Source: Anaerolineales bacterium | GTDB taxonomy: Bacteria; Chloroflexota; Anaerolineae; Anaerolineales; UBA11579 | Direction of reading: 5' to 3' | Assembly (NCBI GenBank): GCA_016932165.1 | Contig: JAFGDK010000047.1 | Coordinates: 1-64,000 of the forward strand | DNA length: 64,000 bases | Shown here: positions 38,919-47,160 of the stretch, piece after piece | How the letters are laid out: each line of letters starts with the position of its first letter | How positions within the stretch are numbered: the first letter of the stretch is position 1 | Notes under the pieces: model-generated | What the model was told of the DNA's origin: nothing | What the model saw: only the letters and a program-made list of their open reading frames with translations | Database searches by the model: none | Made by a program: the position numbers and the translations under genes

Positions 38919-39743
38919 ATGAATACGTTGCCAGAAATGTTCAGCTTGAGGGATCGGGCGGCGGTGGTCACCGGCGGATCAGGCCTGCTGGGGCGGCAGT
39001 TCTGCCTGACCCTGTCCGAGGCCGGCGCTGCGGTGGCAGTTGTGGATATCAACGCTGAAAAGGCTGAATCAGTTGCCGCTGAGATCATGGAGCAGGGCGG
39101 TAAAGCCCTTGCCATCCCCACCAATATTGCCGACTCTGATTCTGTGTCCGCCATGACCGCCAGAACGTTGAAATCGTTTGGACGGCTGGATATTCTGGTC
39201 AACAGCGCCGCGCTTGACCCCAAATTTGACCCTGACAGCGTTGGCAGCCAGGGGGCGAATGCCTTTGAGACTTTCCCGCTGGATGGCTGGCAGCAGGCTT
39301 TGGATGTCAACCTGACCGGCATGTTCCTGTGCTCGCAGGCCGCGGTCAAGCCGATGCTGGAGCAGCGCAAAGGTGTGATCATCAACCTGTGTTCCACTTA
39401 TGGCCTCGTTGGGCCAGACCAAAGACTCTACCAGCGGAAAGGCGAGCCGCCCAAGTACAAGCCGGTAACTTATACGGTGACCAAATCGGGCGTGATCGGG
39501 ATGACCAAATATCTGGCAACTTATTACGGCACCCGCAACATTAGGGTCAATGCCCTTACCCCCGGTGGGGTGTACAATAACCACGACCCGGAATTTACCA
39601 TGGCTTATTCATACCGCACCGCCATGGGGCGCATGGCAGAACAGCACGAGATGAACGGCGCCTTGCTGTTTCTGGCCTCAGATGCATCCAGCTATATGAC
39701 CGGCAGCAACCTGATTGTGGACGGCGGCTGGACGGCCTGGTAA
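38919..39743 (+). CDS. Classical SDR oxidoreductase
   Basis: A 274-residue classical SDR with VVTGGSGLLGRQFCLTLSEA (cofactor), NSAALDP (NNAG variant), the YxxxK pair in VTYTVTKSGVIGM and the Ser in INLCSTYGLV. Similar SDRs of unknown reaction (PtmA type) occur beside CMP-legionaminate synthesis genes, which fits the next two genes. A role in modifying or reducing the nonulosonic acid or its precursor is inferred. A weak hairpin precedes it. Confidence 0.88.
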   Translation: MNTLPEMFSLRDRAAVVTGGSGLLGRQFCLTLSEAGAAVAVVDINAEKAESVAAEIMEQGGKALAIPTNIADSDSVSAMTARTLKSFGRLDILVNSAALDPKFDPDSVGSQGANAFETFPLDGWQQALDVNLTGMFLCSQAAVKPMLEQRKGVIINLCSTYGLVGPDQRLYQRKGEPPKYKPVTYTVTKSGVIGMTKYLATYYGTRNIRVNALTPGGVYNNHDPEFTMAYSYRTAMGRMAEQHEMNGALLFLASDASSYMTGSNLIVDGGWTAW

Positions 39744-39760
39744 CAGAGGAGTCGGACCTG

Positions 39761-41008
39761 ATGGCTGAGATCAGAGTAGGCGAAATATTGGCAGTGATTC
39801 CCGCCCGAGGCGGCTCTAAAAGCATCCCGCGGAAGAATATTCTGCCGTTTGCCGGTTATCCGCTGCTGGCCTACAGCATCGCGGCTGCCTTGCAGTCTGA
39901 TCTGGTGACGCGCACGATTGTCTCCACTGATGATGAGGAGATTGCTGCCGTGGCGCAAGAATTTGGGGCCGAGGCGCCTTTCATCCGCCCGGCAGAATTT
40001 GCCCAGGATACCACCCCCGATTTACCGGTGTTTGTGCATGCCCTGGCGTGGTTCCGACAAGCGGAAGGTTACCTCCCCGAGATGGTGGTGCAGCTCCGTC
40101 CGACCACCCCGGTGCGCCCGCCCGGCTGCGTCGATCAAGGTATCCGTCTGCTGCAGGCGCGCCCGGATGCAGATTCCCTGCGGGCAGTGGTTCCCTCCGG
40201 GCAAAATCCGCATAAGATGTGGCGCATCAACCAGCAGGGTGAGATGTCTGCCCTGCTGACATTGAAACACATCTCGGAGCCGTACAATGCGCCCCGCCAG
40301 CAGCTGCCGCCTACCTACTGGCAGACCGGCCACCTGGATATTATCCGCCCGTCAACCCTGCTGGAGAAAAACTCGATGACCGGCGATGTGATCCTCCCGC
40401 TGGTAATGGACCCGCGCTACACCGTGGATATTGATACCCCCAATGACTGGAGCCAGGCAGAATGGCTGATCCGCTATGGCGGGCTGGAAGTGGTGCGGCC
40501 GCAAAAGCGCGCCTTCGGCTTGCCGGAAAGGCTGGACCTGGTGGTCTTCGACTTTGATGGCGTGTTCACCGATAACCGCGTCTGGGTGGACCAGAACGGG
40601 ATAGAGCAGATCGCCGCCAGCCGTGAGGATGGCATGGGTATTTCCCTGCTGAAGAACGCCGGGGTTGAGTCCATCGTGCTCTCTACTGAGACCAATCCGG
40701 TGGTGACCGCCCGCTGCAAGAAAATGGAACTTCCCGTTTATCAGGGTGTGGAAGCCAAAGGGCAAGTGCTGAAAAACCTGCTGGCTGAGAGAGGTGTATC
40801 AGGGGAGAATGTGATCTACCTCGGTAATGATGTCAATGACCTGCCGTGCTTCCGGCTGGTTGGCTGTGCTGCGGTCGTGGCGGACGCCCACCCCGATGTG
40901 CTGCCGTATGCTGATCTGGTGTTAAGTAAACCCGGCGGCTTCGGCGCGGTGCGGGAATTGTGTGATTTGATTCTGGAAAATTACTCGTTGAAGGAGAATG
41001 CGAAATGA
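39761..41008 (+). CDS. neuA: CMP-nonulosonate synthetase fused to a KdsC-like phosphatase
   Basis: Residues 1-230 are the cytidylyltransferase: VIPARGGSKSIPRKNILPFA, STDDEEIAAVAQEFGAEAPF, QLRPTTPVRPP. From about 258 a HAD domain follows, with the Asp nucleophile motif VVFDFDGVFTDNRVWV, then REDGMGISLL and YLGNDVNDLPCFRLVG. The latter is the KdsC/N-acylneuraminate-9-phosphatase type. The fusion would both dephosphorylate a 9-phosphate and activate the sugar, as in pathways that use a 6-phosphate aldose. It overlaps the following synthase by four bases, which supports a joint pathway. Confidence 0.9.
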   Translation: MAEIRVGEILAVIPARGGSKSIPRKNILPFAGYPLLAYSIAAALQSDLVTRTIVSTDDEEIAAVAQEFGAEAPFIRPAEFAQDTTPDLPVFVHALAWFRQAEGYLPEMVVQLRPTTPVRPPGCVDQGIRLLQARPDADSLRAVVPSGQNPHKMWRINQQGEMSALLTLKHISEPYNAPRQQLPPTYWQTGHLDIIRPSTLLEKNSMTGDVILPLVMDPRYTVDIDTPNDWSQAEWLIRYGGLEVVRPQKRAFGLPERLDLVVFDFDGVFTDNRVWVDQNGIEQIAASREDGMGISLLKNAGVESIVLSTETNPVVTARCKKMELPVYQGVEAKGQVLKNLLAERGVSGENVIYLGNDVNDLPCFRLVGCAAVVADAHPDVLPYADLVLSKPGGFGAVRELCDLILENYSLKENAK

Positions 41009-41901
41009 AGCGCGAAGTCAAGATTGGAAATACCTTGGTTGGAGATGGACATCCCACATTTATTGTCGCTGAGGTCGGGATCAATCACAACGGCGACCTG
41101 GAGATTGCCAAACAACTGATCGATGTGGCCAAGTGGGCTGGCGTGGATGCAGTGAAATTCCAGAAGCGAACTCCTGAGTTGTGTGTGCCGGAAGAGCAGA
41201 AAAGCAAAATGCGTGAGACCCCCTGGGGCTATATCTCCTACCTGGATTACCGCACCAAAGTGGAATTTGGCATCGATGACTACCAGGAGATTGACCGCTA
41301 CTGCAAAGAAAAGGGGTTGATCTGGTTTGCCTCTCCCTGGGATGAAAAATCGGTGGACTTCCTGGAAGACTTTTCTCCGGTGTGTTATAAGGTGGCGTCG
41401 GCATCGCTGACTGACCGGATTTTGCTGGAAGCCATCAAGGAAACCGGCCGTCCGGTGATCCTCTCGACTGGAATGTCTACGGTGGATGAGATTCAAAAAG
41501 CGGTGGACTTCTTAGGAACCGACAACCTGATCATCACCCACACCACCAGCGCCTACCCCTGTGAGCCGGATGAACTGAACCTGAAAATGATCCGGACCTT
41601 GCAAGAGATGTTCCCCACTGTGCCGGTGGGTTATTCTGGGCATGAAGTTGGTTTGGTACCTTCAGCTGTGGCAGTTGCAATGGGCGCTTGCATGGTCGAA
41701 AGGCATATCACCCTCGACCGGGCCTTGTGGGGCAGTGACCAGGCTGCCTCGGTTGAACCAGGCGGGTTAAATAAGCTGGTTAAGTACATTCGCACCACCG
41801 AGGCCGCCCTGGGTACCGGGGAAAAAGTGATCTACGAAAGTGAGATCCCTTCCCTCTCCAAGCTGCGCCGCAGCAATTGGCGTTCGCCCCGAGGAAAATA
41901 G
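41005..41901 (+). CDS. neuB: Nonulosonic acid synthase without a SAF domain
   Basis: NeuB-type barrel: FIVAEVGINHNGDLEIAKQL, DAVKFQKRTPELCVPEEQ, FASPWDEKSVDFLEDF, GYSGHEVGL and the C-terminal ERHITLDRALWGSDQAASVE. At 298 residues it stops at the barrel; the antifreeze-like domain that caps the partner active site in NeuB dimers is absent. This short form is known in some 9-phosphate (KDN/sialic acid phosphate) synthases. It is coupled to the CMP-synthetase/phosphatase fusion upstream. Confidence 0.9.
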   Translation: MKREVKIGNTLVGDGHPTFIVAEVGINHNGDLEIAKQLIDVAKWAGVDAVKFQKRTPELCVPEEQKSKMRETPWGYISYLDYRTKVEFGIDDYQEIDRYCKEKGLIWFASPWDEKSVDFLEDFSPVCYKVASASLTDRILLEAIKETGRPVILSTGMSTVDEIQKAVDFLGTDNLIITHTTSAYPCEPDELNLKMIRTLQEMFPTVPVGYSGHEVGLVPSAVAVAMGACMVERHITLDRALWGSDQAASVEPGGLNKLVKYIRTTEAALGTGEKVIYESEIPSLSKLRRSNWRSPRGK

Positions 41902-41913
41902 AGGAAACCAGGG

Positions 41914-43557
41914 ATGAGCCGAATCTCTGAATTGATTAAAAAAATCCGGGAGGAATATCGCCTGCGCCGGGACAAGCTGGTGAATATTGACCGGTTTGGT
42001 GCGATAGCCAAAGAGATTGAGAGCGGTGAATCCGCGCTAAGCCAGGATGCCGGTACGGTAGTGGTCTTCAATGCCAGCACCCGGCTGGCAAATTTCAGCC
42101 TGAATGCGGCTTTCTCACTGCTCTCTTCCTGGGGGCTGCGCCTGTCTGGTTGGCGGGTGATCCATTTTGTCTGCCAGGGCGGGATGAGCCGATGTGTATT
42201 GGGCTCATCCGAGAATCACCCTTATATCCAGCCGCCCTGCAAGTTGTGCGCGGCATTTTCACATCATCTCTATAGCGGTAGTGAGATAGCGGGATTTGAA
42301 TACAAACGCGACGAAGACCTTAGCAATGCCCTGGTTGGAAAATCAGTTGCAGAGATGATGAATTTCGTCTTTGAAGACCTGCCGCTGGGTGAAATTGTGC
42401 TCCCCTCCCTCCGTTGGCGCATGAGGCGCCATCATCTTGAGGAAGATGAAACCACCCTGCTTCTCTTCCGGGAATTCATCCTCTCAACCTATCACGTTGG
42501 CAAGGAATTTGCAGCCCTCGCCGACCGGGAAAAACCCGATCTGGTGCTGGTTTTTAATGGGCAGATGTTCCCCGAAGCGATCGTCCGTTATTTAGCCCGG
42601 CAGCGAGGTATCAAGGTGATCTCGCACGAAACCGGCTACCAGCCGTATACCGCCTTCTTTACCACCGAGGATGCCACAGCGCGCAAAATTTACCTCACCG
42701 AGGAAGAGAAGACCCTGACCGAAGAAGAAAATCGGCGTCTGGATGCATACCTGGAAAAACGATTCCAGGGAAGCTTCAGCATGGCAGGGGTAAAATTCTG
42801 GCAGAATATGGAAGGCTTTCCGGCAAGCATTGAAGAAAAATTAAAAACCTACGAACAGGTGGTGCCGATTTTCACCAATGTGATCTTTGATACCAGCCAG
42901 GCACACGCCAACACGGCTTTTGAGCATATGTTTGCCTGGTTGGATGCGATCCTGGAAGTGGTCAGGGCGCACCCCGAGACCTTATTTGTGCTGCGCGCCC
43001 ACCCTGATGAACTGCGGCCAAACTCAACCAAGAAAAGCAAAGAAACCGTGCAGGATTGGGTGGAAGAAACCGGGGCCGCCGACTTGCCTAATCTGATCTT
43101 CATACCGCCGCTGCAATTTGTCAGCTCCTACGATCTGATCAGACAGTCTAAATTTGTGCTGGCCTACAACTCCTCCATTGCTCTGGAAGCTGTCCTCCTG
43201 GGAAAATTATCTGTCTGTGCTGGCTGGGCTTGGTACTCAGAATATCCCGTTGTGATCTCTCCCCAAAATGCCCAGGAATTCACCCAAAAAACAGCGGAAC
43301 TGTTGGCGGCCGAACAGGTAGAACTGCCGGAACAATTCCTCCAAGTGGCGCGTGCCCTGGTCTATTACCAGAACTTCCGCGTATCAATTCCTTTCGATCG
43401 TTATTTAGGGTCGCATACTCTTCCGGGGTTTGTGCGCTTGAAATCTTTTGATGTCGCCGAACTGAATGAGCAGGATGATCCCGCAGTACAATCTCTGCTT
43501 GCCGGTATTCGGAGTGATCTGCCGGTAATCAAGCTGGAGCGTAACTATGGCAACTGA
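41914..43557 (+). CDS. Putative capsule-type GT-B glycosyltransferase, copy 2
   Basis: 547 residues with the same plan as the gene at 25482: N-half with TVVVFNASTRLANFSLNAAF and DLVLVFNGQMFPEAIVRYLA, C-half with TLFVLRAHPDELRPNSTKKS and FVLAYNSSIALEAVLLGKLS. It resembles capsule GT-B transferases. Sitting directly after the NeuA/NeuB pair, it is a candidate for adding the CMP-activated sugar. Identity between the two copies is low by eye. The stop overlaps the methyltransferase by 11 bases. Confidence 0.6.
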   Translation: MSRISELIKKIREEYRLRRDKLVNIDRFGAIAKEIESGESALSQDAGTVVVFNASTRLANFSLNAAFSLLSSWGLRLSGWRVIHFVCQGGMSRCVLGSSENHPYIQPPCKLCAAFSHHLYSGSEIAGFEYKRDEDLSNALVGKSVAEMMNFVFEDLPLGEIVLPSLRWRMRRHHLEEDETTLLLFREFILSTYHVGKEFAALADREKPDLVLVFNGQMFPEAIVRYLARQRGIKVISHETGYQPYTAFFTTEDATARKIYLTEEEKTLTEEENRRLDAYLEKRFQGSFSMAGVKFWQNMEGFPASIEEKLKTYEQVVPIFTNVIFDTSQAHANTAFEHMFAWLDAILEVVRAHPETLFVLRAHPDELRPNSTKKSKETVQDWVEETGAADLPNLIFIPPLQFVSSYDLIRQSKFVLAYNSSIALEAVLLGKLSVCAGWAWYSEYPVVISPQNAQEFTQKTAELLAAEQVELPEQFLQVARALVYYQNFRVSIPFDRYLGSHTLPGFVRLKSFDVAELNEQDDPAVQSLLAGIRSDLPVIKLERNYGN

Positions 43558-44446
43558 TGATAGGCTGGAAATCCTCTCGGTCTCACTGCTTGAGAATAAA
43601 ACTCTGGTTAATGAAATGAAGCAAATTGCCGCCCAAATGCGGGTGGAATTTGGCTGGCATTATCTACTTGATCTGGTCTGGATTATTGAGTGCCTCGATC
43701 TGGAGTCGCTGGCCAATGTTCTGGATGCTGGCGCGGGTAGAGGGGTGATCCAGTTTTTCCTGGCTTCCAAAGGAATTAACGTGGTCAGCGTCGACCGGGT
43801 CAGCCGGGCATATTTGCCGCTCCATTTCAGAAAGTATTGTCAGATCGAAGGATTTACTCCGGAGGACCTGGCATCTCCAGCCAAAACACTTTTCCGCTTG
43901 GCAAAACGGGAAGGAAATCTTGACCGCAAAGTGCGGGAGTTTGTTCGCGACCTGGTATTCTTCCCAGCGGGCAAGTCGATTGCGCCGGGCAGCGGCAAAG
44001 TGCTCATCTACCAGCAAGATCTGAAGAACCTCAAAAAGATTGAAGACAATTCCATGGATGCCGTTGTAGCGGTCTCTGCATTGGAGCATAACCTCCCAGA
44101 AGATTTGCCACAAGTGGTGGCCGAGTTGATGCGGGTGCTGAAGCCTGGCGGCAGGCTGGTCGCCACCCTGTCCACCAGCGGCAGCCAGGACCAGTACCAC
44201 CAGCCTTCATCTGGTTGGACCTACTGCGAAGCCAGCTTAAAAGCTCACTTTGGGCTGGACGCTGATGTGATCTCAAATTATGACCAGTTACCGGCACTTT
44301 TCGAGGACCTAAGGCATTCAACTGAACTCAAAGAAGGTCTGGCAAAGTTTTACTTCCAACGCGGTGAAGGAGGGATGCCCTGGGGTGTCTGGGACCCGCA
44401 GTACGTACCGGTGGGGGTCTGCAAAGTAAAGCCGCTGGCTGGTTAG
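43547..44446 (+). CDS. Class I SAM-dependent methyltransferase
   Basis: The SAM-binding motif is VLDAGAGRGVIQFFLASKGI near residue 60. Motif II/III are represented by DAVVAVSALEHNLPEDL and LKPGGRLVATLST. The acceptor is unknown; O- or N-methylation of a sugar is likely by context. It overlaps its upstream neighbour and precedes the carrier protein by 16 bases, so it may belong to the same module. Confidence 0.87.
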   Translation: MATDDRLEILSVSLLENKTLVNEMKQIAAQMRVEFGWHYLLDLVWIIECLDLESLANVLDAGAGRGVIQFFLASKGINVVSVDRVSRAYLPLHFRKYCQIEGFTPEDLASPAKTLFRLAKREGNLDRKVREFVRDLVFFPAGKSIAPGSGKVLIYQQDLKNLKKIEDNSMDAVVAVSALEHNLPEDLPQVVAELMRVLKPGGRLVATLSTSGSQDQYHQPSSGWTYCEASLKAHFGLDADVISNYDQLPALFEDLRHSTELKEGLAKFYFQRGEGGMPWGVWDPQYVPVGVCKVKPLAG

Positions 44447-44462
44447 CAGGAGGAAGATAGTC

Positions 44463-44708
44463 ATGGAAACCCAAAAAACCTTATCAGAGCAAGTGCAGGC
44501 CGTGCTGCAGGAGGCGCTGCGCGTTGGAGCTGGAGAGATCGGCCCGCAAACACAATTCGGCGACCTGCCGCAGTGGGATTCGATGGGGCACATGGAAGTG
44601 ATGGTCGCCCTGGAGAAGGCTTTTGGCGTGGAGATCACCGCTGATACGATCACCGAACTGGTCAGCATCCCGGCGATTTGTTCTTATATCGAGGCCCGCC
44701 ATGAGTGA
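44463..44708 (+). CDS. Acyl/aminoacyl carrier protein
   Basis: 81 residues, acidic, four-helix ACP pattern. The phosphopantetheine site is GDLPQWDSMGHMEVMVALEK, with Ser40 in the DS motif. GGAGGA lies upstream of the ATG at 44463. It is not part of a fatty-acid operon. The next gene is a SerRS-like ligase overlapping by eight bases, the arrangement known for amino acid:[carrier protein] ligases and their dedicated carriers. I therefore expect an aminoacyl, not a fatty acyl, thioester. Confidence 0.9.
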   Translation: METQKTLSEQVQAVLQEALRVGAGEIGPQTQFGDLPQWDSMGHMEVMVALEKAFGVEITADTITELVSIPAICSYIEARHE

Positions 44709-45888
44709 GCAACTTGAGATCACCCCGGTTGTTACTATCCCCGACCATCTCGTCGGGCAGATCAGGTCAAAACTGGCCTATGTGGACGAGTTGATTGCCC
44801 AGGCGGAGATCAGCGAGGACGGCAGTCTGATCACGCTTGCCCTGCACCGCAAGGCCAGTGAGGACAAGAAGGCCAATATCGCAGGAAAAATTCAGCACGT
44901 GGTAGAGGAAATGGCCCGCGGTGCTATCCAGCCCAAAGTGGAGGTTCTGGAAGACCATTCCGCCAGGCCGACTTATTATGACCGTGATCCGATGGAAGTG
45001 CTGCGAGCCAGCGCCGAGGTTTATGAAGAGGAGACGGGTGTCTTCGTGTTCGGACCGCTGGTCACCCGGCTGATGGATTTCTTTGAAAGCCGCTTTTTGA
45101 TGCTGGCGGACGAATTTGAGGCCAAACCCTACCGCTTTCCCACCCTAATCTCTGCAAAAATGCTCGACCGGGTGGACTATTTCAGCGCCTTCCCGCATTC
45201 CCTGACCTTCGCCACTCACCTGCGCGAAGACCTGGATGTGATCAACCATTTTGCCCATGAAGCGCATTATACAGAGGATGGGCTGAATGCCCCGGCAGAG
45301 AGCTTTTCCAGATTTAAGATGCTCAATTCCCCGGCAGTTTGCTACCACCTGTACTTCTCCCTGGCCGATCACCCGCTGCCGGACGGCAAACTGATCGCCA
45401 CTGCAGTGGGGCACTGCTTCCGCTACGAATCCACCAACCTGACTTCGATGGAACGCCTGTGGAACTTCACCATGCGCGAGGTGATCTTCGTCGGACCTAA
45501 GGATTTTGTACTGGAAAACCGGGAAAAATCCCGCCAGTTGATGGAGAAGATCTTCGAAGATATCGGCCTGGTGTACCACGTGGAGACCGCCAATGATCCC
45601 TTCTTTGTCGGCGAGTTCCGCAAGCAGGTTGCCTTCCAGACTGCCTTCCAATTGAAATACGAGATCAGAGCCAAGCTGCCTTTCAAGAACAGCACCCTGG
45701 CGGTGGGCTCCTACAACTACCACCAGGATTTCTTTGGCCGGCACCTGGGTATCACCCTGCCGGATGGCGGGCCGATCCACACCGGGTGCACCGCTTTCGG
45801 CCTGGAGCGGATCGTGTATGCCTTCCTGTCCCAGTTCGGATTTGACCAAAGCAAATGGCCTCAGGTAGTCAGGGATTGGATCAAATGA
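44701..45888 (+). CDS. SerRS-like amino acid:[carrier protein] ligase
   Basis: A 395-residue class II synthetase fold lacking a tRNA-binding arm. Motif 2 is HCFRYESTNLTSMERLWNFT followed by MREVIFVG. Motif 3 is IHTGCTAFGLERIVYAF. Cys214 (SPAVCYHLY), Glu260 (MREVIF) and Cys363 (HTGCTAF) have spacings of 46 and 103. In the described Bradyrhizobium enzyme the zinc ligands, as I recall, are Cys131, Glu176 and Cys279, spaced 45 and 103. The first 80 residues are an extra domain. The enzyme would activate a small amino acid and load the carrier encoded upstream. The upstream in-frame start at 44623 lies in the carrier gene and was rejected. Confidence 0.88.
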   Translation: MSEQLEITPVVTIPDHLVGQIRSKLAYVDELIAQAEISEDGSLITLALHRKASEDKKANIAGKIQHVVEEMARGAIQPKVEVLEDHSARPTYYDRDPMEVLRASAEVYEEETGVFVFGPLVTRLMDFFESRFLMLADEFEAKPYRFPTLISAKMLDRVDYFSAFPHSLTFATHLREDLDVINHFAHEAHYTEDGLNAPAESFSRFKMLNSPAVCYHLYFSLADHPLPDGKLIATAVGHCFRYESTNLTSMERLWNFTMREVIFVGPKDFVLENREKSRQLMEKIFEDIGLVYHVETANDPFFVGEFRKQVAFQTAFQLKYEIRAKLPFKNSTLAVGSYNYHQDFFGRHLGITLPDGGPIHTGCTAFGLERIVYAFLSQFGFDQSKWPQVVRDWIK

Positions 45889-46397
45889 ACGCCGCGATTG
45901 AGGTCAGCTACCGGGTAGGAACCGAAGCGGATTTCCCGGTGATCAAGGGCTTTTACGAAAAACTGGATACCTTCTTCCGCGAGATCGACCTGGGACTGCC
46001 CCAACCTGAAGATGTCGGCCAGGCCTGGCTGGATTCTTTCTCCCGGCTGTACGGCAAATTTGCCCTGGTGCACATTGCCGAGATTGAAGGTCAGGTTGTC
46101 GGTTTCATGCTTTCTCGGATCAAGCGCGTGCCCCCGTATTGGGGCGGCGTGATGGTCGGCACTCTCAGCGATATGTGGATCGAAGATAAAGGCCGTCGGC
46201 TGGGCATCGGGCGCAAGCTCTCCGAGCTGGCCCTGGACTGGCTGCGCATGCAGGGCGTGCACTCCATCGAGATCCAGGTGCTGGCCCAGAATGACCCCAG
46301 CTGGAAGCTGTATGAAAGTATGGGCTTCAAGCTCGAACTGCGCCAGGCCCGATTGCTGTGGGACGATTACGATAGATATAAAGATGCAAGAGGTTAG
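45885..46397 (+). CDS. GNAT-family N-acetyltransferase
   Basis: A single GNAT domain of 170 residues. The acetyl-CoA-binding region is TLSDMWIEDKGRRLGIGRKL, with QVLAQNDPSWKLYESMGFKL at the C-terminal end. It starts at ATG 45885 in an ATGA overlap with the ligase, and overlaps the next gene by 14 bases. The acceptor is unknown. In this setting it could acylate an amino sugar, or an aminoacyl group after transfer. Confidence 0.87.
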   Translation: MNAAIEVSYRVGTEADFPVIKGFYEKLDTFFREIDLGLPQPEDVGQAWLDSFSRLYGKFALVHIAEIEGQVVGFMLSRIKRVPPYWGGVMVGTLSDMWIEDKGRRLGIGRKLSELALDWLRMQGVHSIEIQVLAQNDPSWKLYESMGFKLELRQARLLWDDYDRYKDARG

Positions 46398-47160
46398 CCG
46401 CCAGCAAGTGATGGATAGTTTGAAGGCAGCGGGCATTTCCAGAGGCGATGGCCTGCTGGTGCACTCTGCCTTGCAATTCTTGGGGCGTCCATCTGACGGG
46501 GTGGGCATGTACCTGGAAGCGCTGGATGAGGTCATTAGGTTCTTCAATTCAGAGGGGCGGGTGGCTGTGCCGACTTTCAATTTCAGCTTTGCCCGCGGCC
46601 AGGACTACAACCCGGCGACTGCCCCTTCGATTGGGATGGGTGCTTTCTCTGAATTGGTGCGACTGGATCCCCGCTCCCACCGCACCACCCATCCGATGCA
46701 GTCCTTTGCCCTGATCGGCGCCCGGGCGGAGGAACTGGCCTCCCTGGATACACCCTCTGCTTTCGATGATGGTTCAGCGGTTGATAAGATGCTGGAAATG
46801 GATGACAAGTTGCTGCTCCTGGGGGCCAATATCCAGGCGGTTTCCGCCCTGCATTACAGCGAGCAGCGCACCGGCGTGCCCTACCGCTATTGGAAAGATT
46901 TTCACGGGAATATTCTCCGCAATGGAGAATGGCAGCCAGTCTGCTACCGCATGTACGTGCGGGATATGCAGATTGACGCCAAACTGGAGATCTTTGAAAT
47001 TGAATCTGTAATGAAACAGCGCGGCCTGTGGCGGGAAGTCCCCCTCAATTACGGCAAGATTGCCACCTGCCGCCTGCGTGACTTTGTAGATATAACCACT
47101 GAGCTGCTCAAGGCAGACCCCTGGCGCTTTGTGACCAACAAACCGGAGGAGGCCGGATGA
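46384..47160 (+). CDS. AAC(3)/YokD-family N-acyltransferase
   Basis: The Antibiotic_NAT fold with the usual marks GDGLLVHSALQFLGRPSDG, VAVPTFNFSFA, RTTHPMQSFALIG and LLLGANIQAVSALHYSEQR with its catalytic-type His. The family uses acetyl-CoA in resistance enzymes, but members in glycan loci probably modify amino sugars. Here it lies directly downstream of the carrier/ligase pair. It may take the aminoacyl group from the carrier to a sugar amine. That is inference. ATG 46384 is inside the GNAT end. No resistance gene context is present. Confidence 0.88.
   Translation: MQEVSRQQVMDSLKAAGISRGDGLLVHSALQFLGRPSDGVGMYLEALDEVIRFFNSEGRVAVPTFNFSFARGQDYNPATAPSIGMGAFSELVRLDPRSHRTTHPMQSFALIGARAEELASLDTPSAFDDGSAVDKMLEMDDKLLLLGANIQAVSALHYSEQRTGVPYRYWKDFHGNILRNGEWQPVCYRMYVRDMQIDAKLEIFEIESVMKQRGLWREVPLNYGKIATCRLRDFVDITTELLKADPWRFVTNKPEEAG

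Noticed and set aside
46384-47160. AAC(3)-family gene as antibiotic resistance
   Set aside because: The family name suggests it, but the gene is embedded and translationally coupled in a glycan operon, which points to amino-sugar acylation.
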